In this document: piece by piece, positions 53,501 to 62,760 of the stretch
How positions within the stretch are numbered: position 1 is the stretch's first letter
Layout of the letters: each line of letters starts with the position of its first letter
Assembly (NCBI RefSeq): GCF_003144245.1
Contig: NW_020289981.1
Span: 672,680 to 736,679 of the forward strand
Source: Jaminaea rosea
Taxonomy: Eukaryota > Basidiomycota > Exobasidiomycetes > Microstromatales
Length of the DNA stretch: 64,000 bases
Direction of reading: 5' to 3'
The notes under the pieces: model-generated
Seen by the model: the letters and a program-made list of their open reading frames with translations, nothing else
What the model was told of the DNA's origin: nothing
Database searches by the model: none
Made by a program: the position numbers and the translations under genes

Positions 53501-54215
53501 CTCGCGTCTGACGCTCCCCTTGCAAGGTGGACCTGTCAATAGCCACGCGCGATGACGAGCGACTGCCGGCCTCGCTGGGCGCCATCCCGGGTGTGAAGGG
53601 CATCGAGGCGCGAGCATAGGGTGAGGGGTCGCGCTGAGATGTAGAAGCAACGTTTGCAGTCGTGCGAGTGTCGACGGGCGAGATGAGGGGGCGAGCGCTC
53701 TGGCGTGAAGTCGCGCGAGTGTCGATGGGTGTGACGAGGGGGCGAGCAGTCTGGCGTAGAGTCGAGGGAGAGGAGGACGAGGAGGATGAAGAGGACTCAA
53801 GGAGGTGTGCGGTGGTGAGGGGCGGCTCAGCGCGGCGGGGTGTTGAGGGCGCGGGCATGAGCGTCGAGGTTGCGAGGTTAGGGAAAGGACCCGAGTCGGT
53901 GCGCAGTTTGCGAGCGACGGGCATAGTGTAACGTTCCTCCCTTTCGTATGTTTGCGGTACAGGTGCGGCAAAGTAAAGGTCCACGTAGCGACCTCTGATG
54001 ATGATCGATGTCACATGCGAGGGCTCGCCTCGAGGAGGAGGGACGCTGGAAGGTCCGCCGGTAAAAGGTGGGATGAACACGCCGGGCGGTGCATCAATGC
54101 GGACGATTTCAGCATGTAGAACGTCGCCTCCTATGGGAGGAGGATCAGCTGGAGGCAGGAAGACGTGAATGTAGGCCTCCCCATCGAAATGGCAATGCCG
54201 CGTGTAGGAGTCCAT
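50586..54215 (-). CDS. Large protein with a GIY-YIG-like nuclease motif
   Basis: A single frame of 1209 residues starting MDSYTRHCHFDGEAYIHVF. Residues about 525-640 resemble a GIY-YIG nuclease: GTYMLFIETENARG in the GIY position, then WKYTGETNWLARRAGEHDRE with the YIG-like KYTGET and the following Arg and His, then a conserved-type Glu in WLEATFQRMGG. GIY-YIG enzymes cut DNA with one metal ion, so a nuclease role is possible but unproved. The first about 120 residues are beta-rich and unknown. Residues 120-400 are disordered, Ser/Pro/Thr/Glu-rich and contain short repeats (TRATSRQSARPL). The region after the motif includes an acidic stretch (SDDDVDDEDGSDDEE) and a beta-rich C-terminal domain, part of which (LLYRLSPFSAEERYKTWM) is duplicated in the relic at 61395-62760. 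No introns are needed, unlike its neighbours. No signal peptide or membrane segment is evident. Confidence 0.68.
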   Translation of the reverse strand: MDSYTRHCHFDGEAYIHVFLPPADPPPIGGDVLHAEIVRIDAPPGVFIPPFTGGPSSVPPPRGEPSHVTSIIIRGRYVDLYFAAPVPQTYEREERYTMPVARKLRTDSGPFPNLATSTLMPAPSTPRRAEPPLTTAHLLESSSSSSSSSPSTLRQTARPLVTPIDTRATSRQSARPLISPVDTRTTANVASTSQRDPSPYARASMPFTPGMAPSEAGSRSSSRVAIDRSTLQGERQTREVGAGPGSQEPATAAVITREAGVALEVDAEGGDSGSTAPTAVKDERDRQAADAAQEQPRQDEERAQADTGGGDSTFGQGDDEIAEQAAALSRQVDAVHLERQTASTTPHAATGEPSSRIPPAAPHSARSCFTTPWLPPTPGSAALPNPTAAQTKRDDAGDIRRLREAMVNCRSLEALESATGDVSTSHFARWTEAQFVQRRESSGGRMFMADLEAACHLAIIFLIFRAHLGNKSAVDLRIFLSSFSSRELALFIFCQVISMAPFYARTPQDVRDIMATMSELNARNCNSSGTYMLFIETENARGPQYESVLWKYTGETNWLARRAGEHDREIQGILKAQKDGTQGDVKAGRSRMKLLYREKILDWWPVILTRGPDTRDQQVRVDWLEATFQRMGGCEAAPGRKLVDMGSRRCVSYNDRSEFIDRQNRAVCEHAFTAFFGSATDGYDDWDLFAGARYDDYPFARANRDPPSLGFSDLQGSLASKLPDSIRPGKKGVATAFDTAVVKRNAPSFHTSVLRSSAPSAQSFTSSLSRRHIYHPGRLTINSLPQAQLDSPSSSHPPNLPGAPAAPTPASRLPRAPARLLPLAQAHQRPIRISDDDVDDEDGSDDEELQSSNDAVAAQEGPLHLVYRKPIDKVQYVDDLPSVSTGADLAGVAWRVDEGKQLLYRLSPFSAEERYKTWMAINQSSFAARVSSGVLRVKVAPSLPTLDVRLKATFPNGDAFLILRSRQIAGRVVQPRSASALASYVLDRYEVTLFSKAAPGSSLRIEPIAEDIGAQWEEVLCPMGLVAAMRSQEAVAYSKTESLLSCVGVRLRGAGSRMALGAGSRDGWRTLRLPGDEFAHAEFGTFGEPDRSTLVTEVPVPPSFRQQDVVHAIFSVGPANRKGFYDQLRVCFVAGDSVAPLPRGSMQAVAPGTMEEWAICYLLNLAILSRGCVQANLVVPKGDGVKPWESPKRAAQPLPDVGGSKRSRR

Positions 54216-55145
54216 CGTGTGTGTGGTGATTCTGATACGAGGAGTATGAGGTAGGAAAGGAAGCAGCCGCAGAGCCAACGTCTTGATGAAATGCAGAGGC
54301 AGAGTGCTGACAAGCTGCACGGCGTCGCCGCCGAGGGCCCGAGTTGGTGATTGCTTTTCTTGTCAGGCACCCGCTCGACATTTGGCTGCGCAGTCATCTC
54401 TGTCCTAGCTGCTAGCCAGGGCCGCTACGAGCGAGTCGGTCCGCAGATCGAGCAGCATTTGGGATTGCCGCCTCCTTGAGCACATCTTTGCGGTCGCATT
54501 GCCTGCTTGAATGTGAGACAACCATCGTGAGGGCGAATGTCGAGCGCGAAGTCGTGGTAGCGAAGAGCGTCAAGGCCGGCCAGCTTCAGTCCAACGTTGA
54601 GCCCTGCAGCACACCCACCGCTGCACGGCCCATCGGAGTCAGAAATAGAAAGCGGAGCTAGAGGGGAGAGTGGGCGGGGCGCCGAGCGGGCATGCATGCA
54701 GGCAGGCAAACAAAGACGGACAAAAGGACGCTCAGTCCGCCCTCTCGCTCCTTTCCTCATTACCACCACCTCGAATCCACTTCCTTTCACCGCTGCAGTC
54801 CACCGTTCACCAATCGCAGTAGCCATTGCGTGCGAGCTTGGCTTGCATTGCCACTTGCAAGATCAGCTCATGGCATCGACTCACTCGCCCTTCGACCTTG
54901 TCTGCGTGCAACGCCTTTTCTCCTCGACTCCGCCTGCCTTCTCTCGAGCCTCCTCGCCTCTCCAGCATCGCTAATTCCACACCGTCCTTCCCCTCCAAGT
55001 CTGCTGAAGCGAGAAATGAGCCGTTGGTTGATCGGGAGAAGTATGACTAGGTTCCTCACCTTGACCAGCGTCGTCGTTTCTCCCTCCCTCCCCCTGCGCC
55101 CCACACCCCTCCCTCACAGGCCAGAATCGTAGGCGCGCTCTCACC
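54216..55145. promoter_or_regulatory. Divergent promoter region
   Basis: About 930 bp between the starts of the GIY-YIG-like gene (minus) and the Zn2Cys6-spaced gene (plus), so it should hold both promoters. A frame on the minus strand extends the GIY-YIG gene to a Met at 54320, but the added residues look like leader text. No clear core motif seen. Confidence 0.45.
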
Positions 55146-56691
55146 ATGAGCCTCTCGTCTCGAGAGGCTACTCCAGAGCCGTCTTCTCCAGACTTTGATC
55201 CTGTCCACCGTGATTGGACCCCCCCTGCGCTGATGCTCAGCGGTGCATATACTCACTCGTCTGGCTACCGCTGCCCCTTGCCTCGCCCACAGCGTCTCCT
55301 CCACCTTCGCAGCTCCACAAGATGCAAGCATCGAGAGAGCGAGAGGGTGAGTTGATATGTAGATGCCACCATGCTATTGAGCTGACTCACCTGCTACCAC
55401 TCCGCCCGTGCAGCTGCTTGGTTCGCGGCTGGCTGTCCGGACCTCAACAGCGTCACCTCCACCACCCAATGCGACCCGATCATTGTAGACGACAGCCCTC
55501 AGCGTCGGGAACCAAGCTCTGTGGTCAAAGATTCGAGCGGCCTCGCTATCACAAAGCGGGAGTCAAACAGCGGGGAGGACCTCCCTGCGTGGTGGGACAG
55601 GGTTTACTCACGGGTTCAGCAGCGCAAGCGCAAGACTGCCCCGGCCCCTTCACAGCCCGCCCAGGCTAACTCTCGCATCTCAAAGCCACTCGCGCCAACC
55701 GCTCGACCACCCTCAGCTCAAAAAATCGATCCTCTTCCTCCTCCCCCTCGGCATCTCCGACACGTGCCTGATCGTCAATGGCCTCTGGTCTATTGGGCTG
55801 TCAAGCACATCGACCAGCGAAGCTACCAAGACCCTGAGCGCAACGAGGTGACCTACGACACCGGTGACTTCGGCCTGGCGTGGGCACGCGCTTGCCATGC
55901 TTGCGTCAAGGCTGGTGAGCCTTGCTTGGTCGCCAAGGGCATCAGATGCTCAAGGTGCAGCAAGGCTTCGAGCAAGTGTGGGGCCGCTGGGATGTGTGAG
56001 TGCGCGGCGTAACCCTCCCCTCGAGCCTGTGGCTGACCTTGCATCCCCTCCGACAGGGAGGCGCGAGAAGACGACGGACAAATACAAGCAATTCGCTCTC
56101 CAGTACTGCCTCGACCTCAGCGCCAAGAGCGGATACTTCACCTCTCCTCCTTGGGACGACATCGACGTCGCCTTCCTGCGCCGCTTCCCGCACGACGCCA
56201 TCCTGCAAAAGGATCAAGACGCGCTCGATCTTCGCCGCGCTCGCGAGGGAGTCTCGTCTGCGCTTCCCCCTCGACCTCGCACTCCTCCGCTCCCCATGCC
56301 CCTGCACGCAACGGCGGAGTGGATCCAGCAGGCTAAGGACTCTGCTGAGTGGCATATGGGATGCGCGCACTACATCAACGCAAAGGCAAACGCCGCCAAG
56401 GATCTGCGAGAGCGCGAGCTGGACATGATGGAGAGGGCGCAATCGAGGTCTGGTGGTGTGGATGAGTGGCGCAATGCGGACGCGACCGCACAGAGCAGTA
56501 AGAGGAAGATCGTGCGCGGTGTTGAGCAGGCGGCAAAGAGGGTCAAGGATGCGTTGACACCGAGGTCGGAGTCGCGGGACAATAGGCGCGAGAGGCCGGA
56601 GTCGCGAGATGAGAGGCGCGAGAGGTTGAAGAGGGAGAAAGAGGCGGAGGGGAAACAGGCGGAGGGGAAGGACAGCTACTGGCGCAGATGA
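55146..56691 (+). CDS. Protein with Zn2Cys6-spaced cysteine cluster, copy 1
   Basis: Four exons (55146-55242, 55293-55346, 55414-55995, 56057-56691) join in frame to 455 residues; the first intron is only 50 bp. Residues 211-239 contain six cysteines at C211, C214, C221, C229, C232 and C239, exactly the C-x2-C-x6-C-x7-C-x2-C-x6-C spacing of fungal zinc binuclear clusters. The basic residues normally found between the first cysteines are absent, and the cluster is in mid-protein instead of at the N-terminus. DNA binding is therefore only a possibility. Before it lies a WPLVYWAVKHIDQRSYQDPE segment. After it comes YKQFALQYCLDLSAKSGYF, then a long Arg/Glu-rich helical tail (RRERPESRDERRERLKREKE). 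Only the cysteine motif is shared with the gene at 59286-60511. Confidence 0.65.
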
Positions 56692-56893
56692 GGTTGAGGA
56701 GTTCAGGCGACGATGCGAGAGATCGAGACAGAGTAGACGAGACGAGCCGAAACATGTTATCTCGACGCCATCCAATACCAAGCCAGCGCTCGACCGTTTG
56801 CAGCCGCGTCCTCCCCCGCCCCGCCGGACTGAGCATCTTCCTTCTCTCTTTCTCACCACCACCATCAATCGCCCCCCGGTACATCTTCGCGCA

Positions 56894-57922
56894 ATGTCGT
56901 GGATTCAAAGAATAGCCGAGCGCAGCGAAAGGCCAGCTCCTATCAGCAGAGACGAGGAAGCAAGGCCTCCCGCTACTCCTCACACAAGGGTCTTAACTCG
57001 CAGCGGCCTCAGCCACCGCTCCAGAGCTGCGCCGCCTACTCCCCCTCCTCGCGCAGCAATCAAACCACTTGTCTCCTCTGGCGAGTCGTCCTCCTCCTAC
57101 AATGCAGCCCTCGGTCACTCGCATACAGTCAACGCAGAGCCCCCTGCCCGACCCACCATCCGCGCGCAGCAAGATGCCCCTCTCACCTCCCTATATGCTA
57201 GCACTTCCAGCCGCAGCGCACCTTTTCCCCTCTCGCAGCCCATCCTCTTCTTCCCCGAGATCTCTCGCTGGGACTTCTACCCTCAAATCATCAAGACAGG
57301 CACGCCAGAGAGCGTCTGGGACCCGCGACGAGACGGCAACTGTGGTTACCACATCCTGGCGCGGGTCATGAAGATGACGGTTCTGGAGCTGCGCCTCGCC
57401 TACTGGGACTTTCTTGACAAGCGCGTCAAGCAAATCTGGCCAGACGTCTCACTTGCTGTCATCCAGCAGGCAAAGTGCCGCGTCTTCTACGATGGGATTC
57501 GCGGGAACCTCTCGTGGGATGAACACTGCGTCTCCAAGGAGCTTTATCTCGACTGTATGGACCTGTGCTTCCTAGCCGAGATGCTCCAGCGAACCATTGT
57601 GACCTTTGACTCCCGTGACCCAACGAAGGCCTGCACCTGGCCTCCCGTCACGGGGGATGAGGCAAGCTTGCAGGAAGAACCTATCGCGCTGTGGCATCTC
57701 GCCGAGCAGGAGCATTGGCAGCTAGTCTATCTCAAGGAGGGCGTGCCTTTGCCTGCGGTGTGCTTGGCAAGTTGGGGGCCGATGGAGACGCGATTTCTTG
57801 AGGCAAGCTATCATGCTCTGCTTCATGCCAAGTACAGGTTTGTGGCGTGGAGGGTAGGGAAGGCGGAGGAGGTCGGGTGTGGTTGCCGAGGGGTGGCTCC
57901 AGCGCCGCCTCAGGCGTTGTGA
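56894..57922 (+). CDS. OTU-like cysteine protease
   Basis: A single-exon frame of 342 residues from MSWIQRIAERSERP. The OTU catalytic core is visible: RRDGNCGYHILARVM, with Asp147 and nucleophile Cys150 in the DGNC motif, then LWHLAEQEHWQLVYL, with the likely catalytic His274 followed by Trp. OTU proteases usually cleave ubiquitin or ubiquitin-like chains. Related OTU domains also occur in transposon- and virus-derived proteins. The first about 130 residues are disordered and Ser/Pro-rich. The gene sits about 200 bp downstream of copy 1 of the Zn2Cys6-spaced family and upstream of copy 2, all on the plus strand. A frame upstream to 56798 adds only Pro-rich text, so I start at the Met at 56894 (gcgcaATG). 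Confidence 0.78.
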   Translation: MSWIQRIAERSERPAPISRDEEARPPATPHTRVLTRSGLSHRSRAAPPTPPPRAAIKPLVSSGESSSSYNAALGHSHTVNAEPPARPTIRAQQDAPLTSLYASTSSRSAPFPLSQPILFFPEISRWDFYPQIIKTGTPESVWDPRRDGNCGYHILARVMKMTVLELRLAYWDFLDKRVKQIWPDVSLAVIQQAKCRVFYDGIRGNLSWDEHCVSKELYLDCMDLCFLAEMLQRTIVTFDSRDPTKACTWPPVTGDEASLQEEPIALWHLAEQEHWQLVYLKEGVPLPAVCLASWGPMETRFLEASYHALLHAKYRFVAWRVGKAEEVGCGCRGVAPAPPQAL

Positions 57923-59285
57923 TGGTGGTGAGGGGATAAGCTGGTGGGGTCGAGGCTCGGCGAAGGGAAGGATGATCAGGATGTGATGGAGCTTCGAGGG
58001 TGGACGACGAACGAGTGATGAGGGGAGGGGAGGGAGTGGACAACCAAGCTAGCGAGCGTCCACTTCTAGTCTCTCGCATCTCGGCTCAGGTGGACAGGCA
58101 TCAGATCAGTGACGTGCGAAAGCGACACTCCGACGCATCCGCCCATCGATTCTCATGCAAGTCCACGGAAGCAAGATGGGACCAGGCGAGGCGAGACCAG
58201 CGAGGGAGCGGGTTGCGCAAAACGGACAAAGACTTTTCTCTTCTATCCATCAGTCATTTGACCTGGAGACCTACCTCCCTTTCGAACATCTCTCCGCGGG
58301 ACCGCTGCCGCCTCGACGTTCCTCCTCTTCGTCCCCTCGCCTTCATCATCATGGCATCCTTGGCGGGTGTGCCTCTCCCTCTTCGAGTCTATCACTCTGC
58401 GAAGCCGGCGCTGTCCACCTCCACCTGAACCGACGCTCTCGCAGCATGAGCATCAGCATCTCGTCGAAGCAGCGAAGAGAGGGAGCGGCAGCTGCGATTG
58501 GAACCTGGTCGTCGCCGCTCATCCACGTGCAGCCAAACATGACGAACATCAACGACTAGGACAGCTCGCCTGGCTCTGTGCCGAACATCTCTGCATTGGA
58601 TGCCGCCGAAGCTTCGCCCTCGGCCCTACCATCTTGAGCTCAAAAATCACCTAGCAGACTCGAGCTTGCAGCATACCTAGCAGCCTCCCATCATGCAGGC
58701 AGCAGGCGTACAGATGGATTCATGTGGCTCTTTCTGCGGACGTAGCAGCGGCGGGGCAAAGACCCACCTCCTCCCTCGAGTCTCGACAATAGAGGTAGAT
58801 TTCCCTCCGCCCTTCTCATCTTCATCGTCACACATTCGCGCTCGCTCTTCATCATCATCTTTCGGTCAATCGAAGACTTCATTCCCGCGCAATCAAGCCT
58901 ATGCCGCAATGCTTGATACGAGCGTACGACGAAAGACCCTCCCGCTTGTTCAATCATCTGGCAAGAAGGGGCAGAAGCGAGGACGAGCCGCCTCTGCACC
59001 TCACGATCAGAATTGCACGCAGTTATCTCGATGATGATTCCTTTCTCGTGCTTGCACGCGTCTTACCCCACTCTCTGGATCGTAATCAGGCGGCGAGAAG
59101 CCGAGTACGACGATCACATCAATCGTTCGACAAGGAAGAGGCAATGCCGTCACGCCTGGTTGCCCCCGCGCCCTGCCTGCCGCCGCGCGGCCTCGCCCTG
59201 CCTCGACTCGACGGAAAGGCGGATGGATGCGCAGCAGCCGTGCCTCCCTTCTTACCTCCGTACCACCACCTAGACCTCTGCCGCG
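57923..59285. other. Intergenic region with short unassigned frames
   Basis: About 1.36 kb. Frames at 58155-58559 and 58693-59034 have Met starts and mixed composition (for example FPRNQAYAAMLDTSVRRKTL), but no homology among window families and no splice support. No gene is called. Confidence 0.5.
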
Positions 59286-60511
59286 ATGTCTTCCTCCAAC
59301 GTACCAACCGATATGCCATGCCATCGCTGCTACACACACGACCTCGACTGCATCCCCGGAGAAGATGGGCAGTCATGCACGGAGTGCGCAAAGAAGGGCG
59401 AGGGGCGATGCAATGCAGGAGGTCGAAGTGAGTGGCGTGGAGTGCTGAGCAGCCTGTATGCACGCAATCTGATCTCGTCCCTCTTTCTCGCACAGTCCCC
59501 TGCTACACGAGGGACACAGACCTGCGTCGTCGTCTCTACATCGCTGCCTTCCGCGCTTCCTTCCTCGACTCTGCCCGACCGGATCCCATCAATCCAGACT
59601 CGAGGGAACTCGCTCGTAGTGCCGGGCACGATCAAGTAAAGCGTCTTTACCAGTACAGGAGGGCAAATTGGCTTGGTCCTAAGAGTAACACCATTCAGCA
59701 AGAGCTCGAGTGGCTCGGCTGGAGGCTCAACTTTGCCAAAGGACCAAGCCACTGGAGAGCTATGCCGGAGCTTTTCCTGGGCAAGAGGGCCCCTCGCCCA
59801 AAGAGGACGGTGCAGCCCGCCTCTTCAAGCAATTACCCCTCCCTTCCCATGCAAGGCTCGGCCCATAGCGCTGTCCGCCGGCCCGCGCAGCCCTCACACG
59901 CCGCGAAGCCCTCGCAACTTGTCCTCGAAATCTCTGACTCGTCCTCGTCCGGCGGCGAGCAAGCGCCGCGTCTTCAGCCTCAACGCAAGCGCGTCAAGCC
60001 TGCCCTGGCCAATTCGAATGGCGGGCTCACCCTTGGTGGCATCGATCCCTGGGCAAGTCGCGGCAGGGCTATCTTTGGGACTTCGCCGCGCCGCTCTGCT
60101 CTCTACAGCGACGAGGAAGAAGAGGATGAAGGCGAGGCAGAAGTGCATGCTGAGAATGCCGTGATTGAGAAGGAGCGCGGACATTGCGCCGTGGTACAAC
60201 GCAAATCGGAGGAACAGCAGGAGGGACGCCAGAGCGGCGTGGCTGGCAGCGACTACGACGACTGCAACGACTGGGACGAGCCCCTACCCGACGACGATGT
60301 GGCTGAAGAAGTCATGGGCCGTCTCCTCCCGCTCCGCCTGCCGCATAACGAGGAGGAGGCACATCAAAGGCTAGATGACATCTGCACGCTCATCGCCTAC
60401 CTTCCCCGTCTGGCTGAAGGAGCCGCCGTCTTGGAGCAGTACCTGGTTGCGGGCGGCGTTGACATGGGCAGGCGTCGCCCTTGGCTGCGCTTTCTTCGTC
60501 GCAGAGGCTAA
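59286..60511 (+). CDS. Protein with N-terminal Zn2Cys6-spaced cysteines, copy 2
   Basis: Two exons (59286-59427, 59496-60511; phase 1 intron) give 385 residues. Cysteines at 12, 15, 22, 31, 34 and 42 follow C-x2-C-x6-C-x8-C-x2-C-x7-C, the spacing of a fungal Zn2Cys6 cluster, here in the usual N-terminal position (PCHRCYTHDLDC, then SCTECAKKGEGRC). After the intron comes a helical region (RRLYIAAFRASFLDSARPDP, QQELEWLGWRLNFAKGPSHW), then a basic patch (RKRVKP) and a long acidic segment (SDEEEEDEGEAEVHAENA), ending in a basic LRFLRRRG. It could act as a transcriptional regulator, but the middle homology region of fungal Zn2Cys6 regulators is absent, and so are the typical basic residues between the first cysteines. 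Confidence 0.65.
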
Positions 60512-61394
60512 GGCGTGCCTCTTCTCGTTTTTCCTTCCCGCCCTTTCGTACCGTGGGCATCAACACCTCTCACACATCCATCTCATCTCAACTCTCATCC
60601 TCGAGTAGCATAGAAAGCAAGTCACCCGTAATACCCGCCCTCGTCATTCATTTTCAAATCCAACATCAACGCCACGTCATGTCATCGACTGGCCCGTCGC
60701 GCCAAAGTCATCAACAATAGCCCTCGAGCCACATTCCTCCGACAAAGCAGCCGGCATCTCATCCGCGAGTGCTGTACAAGACCTTCGCTATTCAGTTTTG
60801 CTCCGCCACTTCTCAATCTAGCGAGCTACAAGAGCTTTCCATCAGTATCACGCAGAGAAACCTCTTCCGGACAAGGGCCAATCGCACCACCGATCGCGCA
60901 TCAAGCTCCTATCGCGCTCCTTGACTCAACATGCAGCGTCCACCAGCACTGCTCGAGGCCGCCATCGAGCCTTCTTTCTTGACGACGCACGCTCACGCTT
61001 CGATGTCACAATCTTCTTCATCCTTCCCCAATACCAATCCTCGATTTCCGTCTCTCCATGGGCTCACAAAGAGTTCACGCACAGTCAGCTCAGCTCGAGG
61101 CAGTCAATGAGTCAGCGCCTCACACTCGAGGCGATGGCTTCTGCGTACGAGCTCGAGTCGAGTGATAGGCACGAGTCAGGAGAAGGGAGTCGAGCAACTA
61201 CGAATTGATTCTATGGCAAGTCGTAGGTTGCCAAGTTTGAGTGAGACGTATACAAGGAGAAGTCGAACCTTAGTTGCGCTCGACCCGTACGCTCGAGGAC
61301 TACTTCGTAGCCCTGTTCCTCTAGTTACTGACTGTGCGTATCGCTATCTTTCTTGGACGAGGCGGTGCGTTGACATGCTCTTAAAAGGCTAGAG
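60512..61394. other. Convergent intergenic region
   Basis: About 0.9 kb with no supported gene. It lies between the end of copy 2 and the relic of the GIY-YIG-like gene. Short frames only. Confidence 0.55.
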
Positions 61395-62760
61395 CTAACA
61401 CAAAACCAACGACGTCACGATGCCCATGGGGACACGCTGAGCGTCGACATCGTCGGCGAAGGGCTCCCAGCGGAGAGCAGCGCAAAGGTTGGCGTTGTTA
61501 TGGATCCTTACTTCGTACCGGTTGATGAGGTACGAAGTCGGTCCAGTCGCTGCTGCCTGACGCGTGGTCAGCTGCAGCGAGGCTTCCCCGTCTGGAAACG
61601 GCGCGAGGAGACGCACGTCCATCGTCGGGAGAGACGGGACCACCTTGACGAGCAGCACGCCATTGCGAACCTTGCCCCGGAAGGAGCTCTGGTTCATGGC
61701 CTGCCAAATCTTGTACCTTTCCTCTGCCGGCATTGGGCTGAGGCGGTACACGATCGGCTGCTGCGGGTCCAGCCGCCATCTCTGACCGTCGACGTCGGTA
61801 GCGGCGGGCTCCCCGGGCAACTCGTCGACGTACACGGTGCGGTTGACGGGCTTCTCGTGATCGCCCTCCAGCATGCCGAGGTCTTCGCCCGTGCCGCGCA
61901 TAGCATCGTCGTCGCCCTCTTCGTCGCAGGCCTCATCGTCGTCTACATCGTCATCGGCGATGTGGATTGGCCTGTTGGCAGTGTCGCCAGGCGCCGGGGC
62001 GGGAGCAGGAGGACGGGGAATGGTCACCCCTGGGCGAAATGGAGCAGCCGGCGCAAGACGGAGACCGAGAGCTTGAGCCGACTGCAGTCGAGGTGCCGGC
62101 GGGGCAGGACGGGCATGAGCAGAGGAAGAAGATTGAGGAGGGACCGTGGTGAGGTGCAGGCGACCCGGATGATAGACATGGCGACGGAGAGAGAGGAGAG
62201 GTGGTGGATGACTGTGCTGAACCAGTCAGCACAGAGCGGTGGTAGGACGGAGCGTTGCGACGCAGAACCGTCGTGTCGATAGCGGAGGCAATCTACCTGG
62301 TAGGCTTGACAGGGCGGTCGGGCAGCTTCGAAGCCAGAGAACCTGGAAGGTCTGCGAAGGCAAGCGCCGGGGAATCCCGATTGGCCCGGCCAAAGGGGTA
62401 CTCGTCGAACCAGGCTCCTGCGAACAGGTGCGAACCGTTGTAGCCGTTGTAGCCTTCAATTCTACGTGAAGAGATAAGTACGAAGGCCTGATGTCGCTGC
62501 TGGACGTAGCCGTGGCACTCTGACGTGGGACGAGGAGGAAGAGTCAGCATGTGACGCAGCAGCCTGGCACGCACACGCTATCACTCACCAGGAGACTTTG
62601 ATTGAGCCCCGTCCGTCGTCGTGATGACACGCCTTGTTGGTCTTGCTCATCGAGCTCTTGCCTCTGCCGAAGCTGAGATTCCAGCCAGATCAGCTCAGGC
62701 ACAGTCTTGATGACCTTGACTGATTGCACGCCTGCTTGCACACCTCGTGGCATGCCTGAT
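61395..62760 (-). pseudogene. Truncated, broken copy of the GIY-YIG-like gene
   Basis: The minus strand carries a copy of part of the protein encoded at 50586-54215. LFAGAWFDEYPFGRANRD and GSLASKLPD match LFAGARYDDYPFARANRD and GSLASKLPD. A stop (TAG near 62296) then breaks the frame, after which AIDTTVLRRNAPSYHRSVL matches AFDTAVVKRNAPSFHTSVL. A frame change follows, and the rest (62027-61395) matches closely: IVYRLSPMPAEERYKIWQ against LLYRLSPFSAEERYKTWM. The nuclease-like motif and N-terminus are missing, and the C-terminus stops about 150 residues early. The 210-residue downstream part still has a Met and could be expressed alone. Confidence 0.8.
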
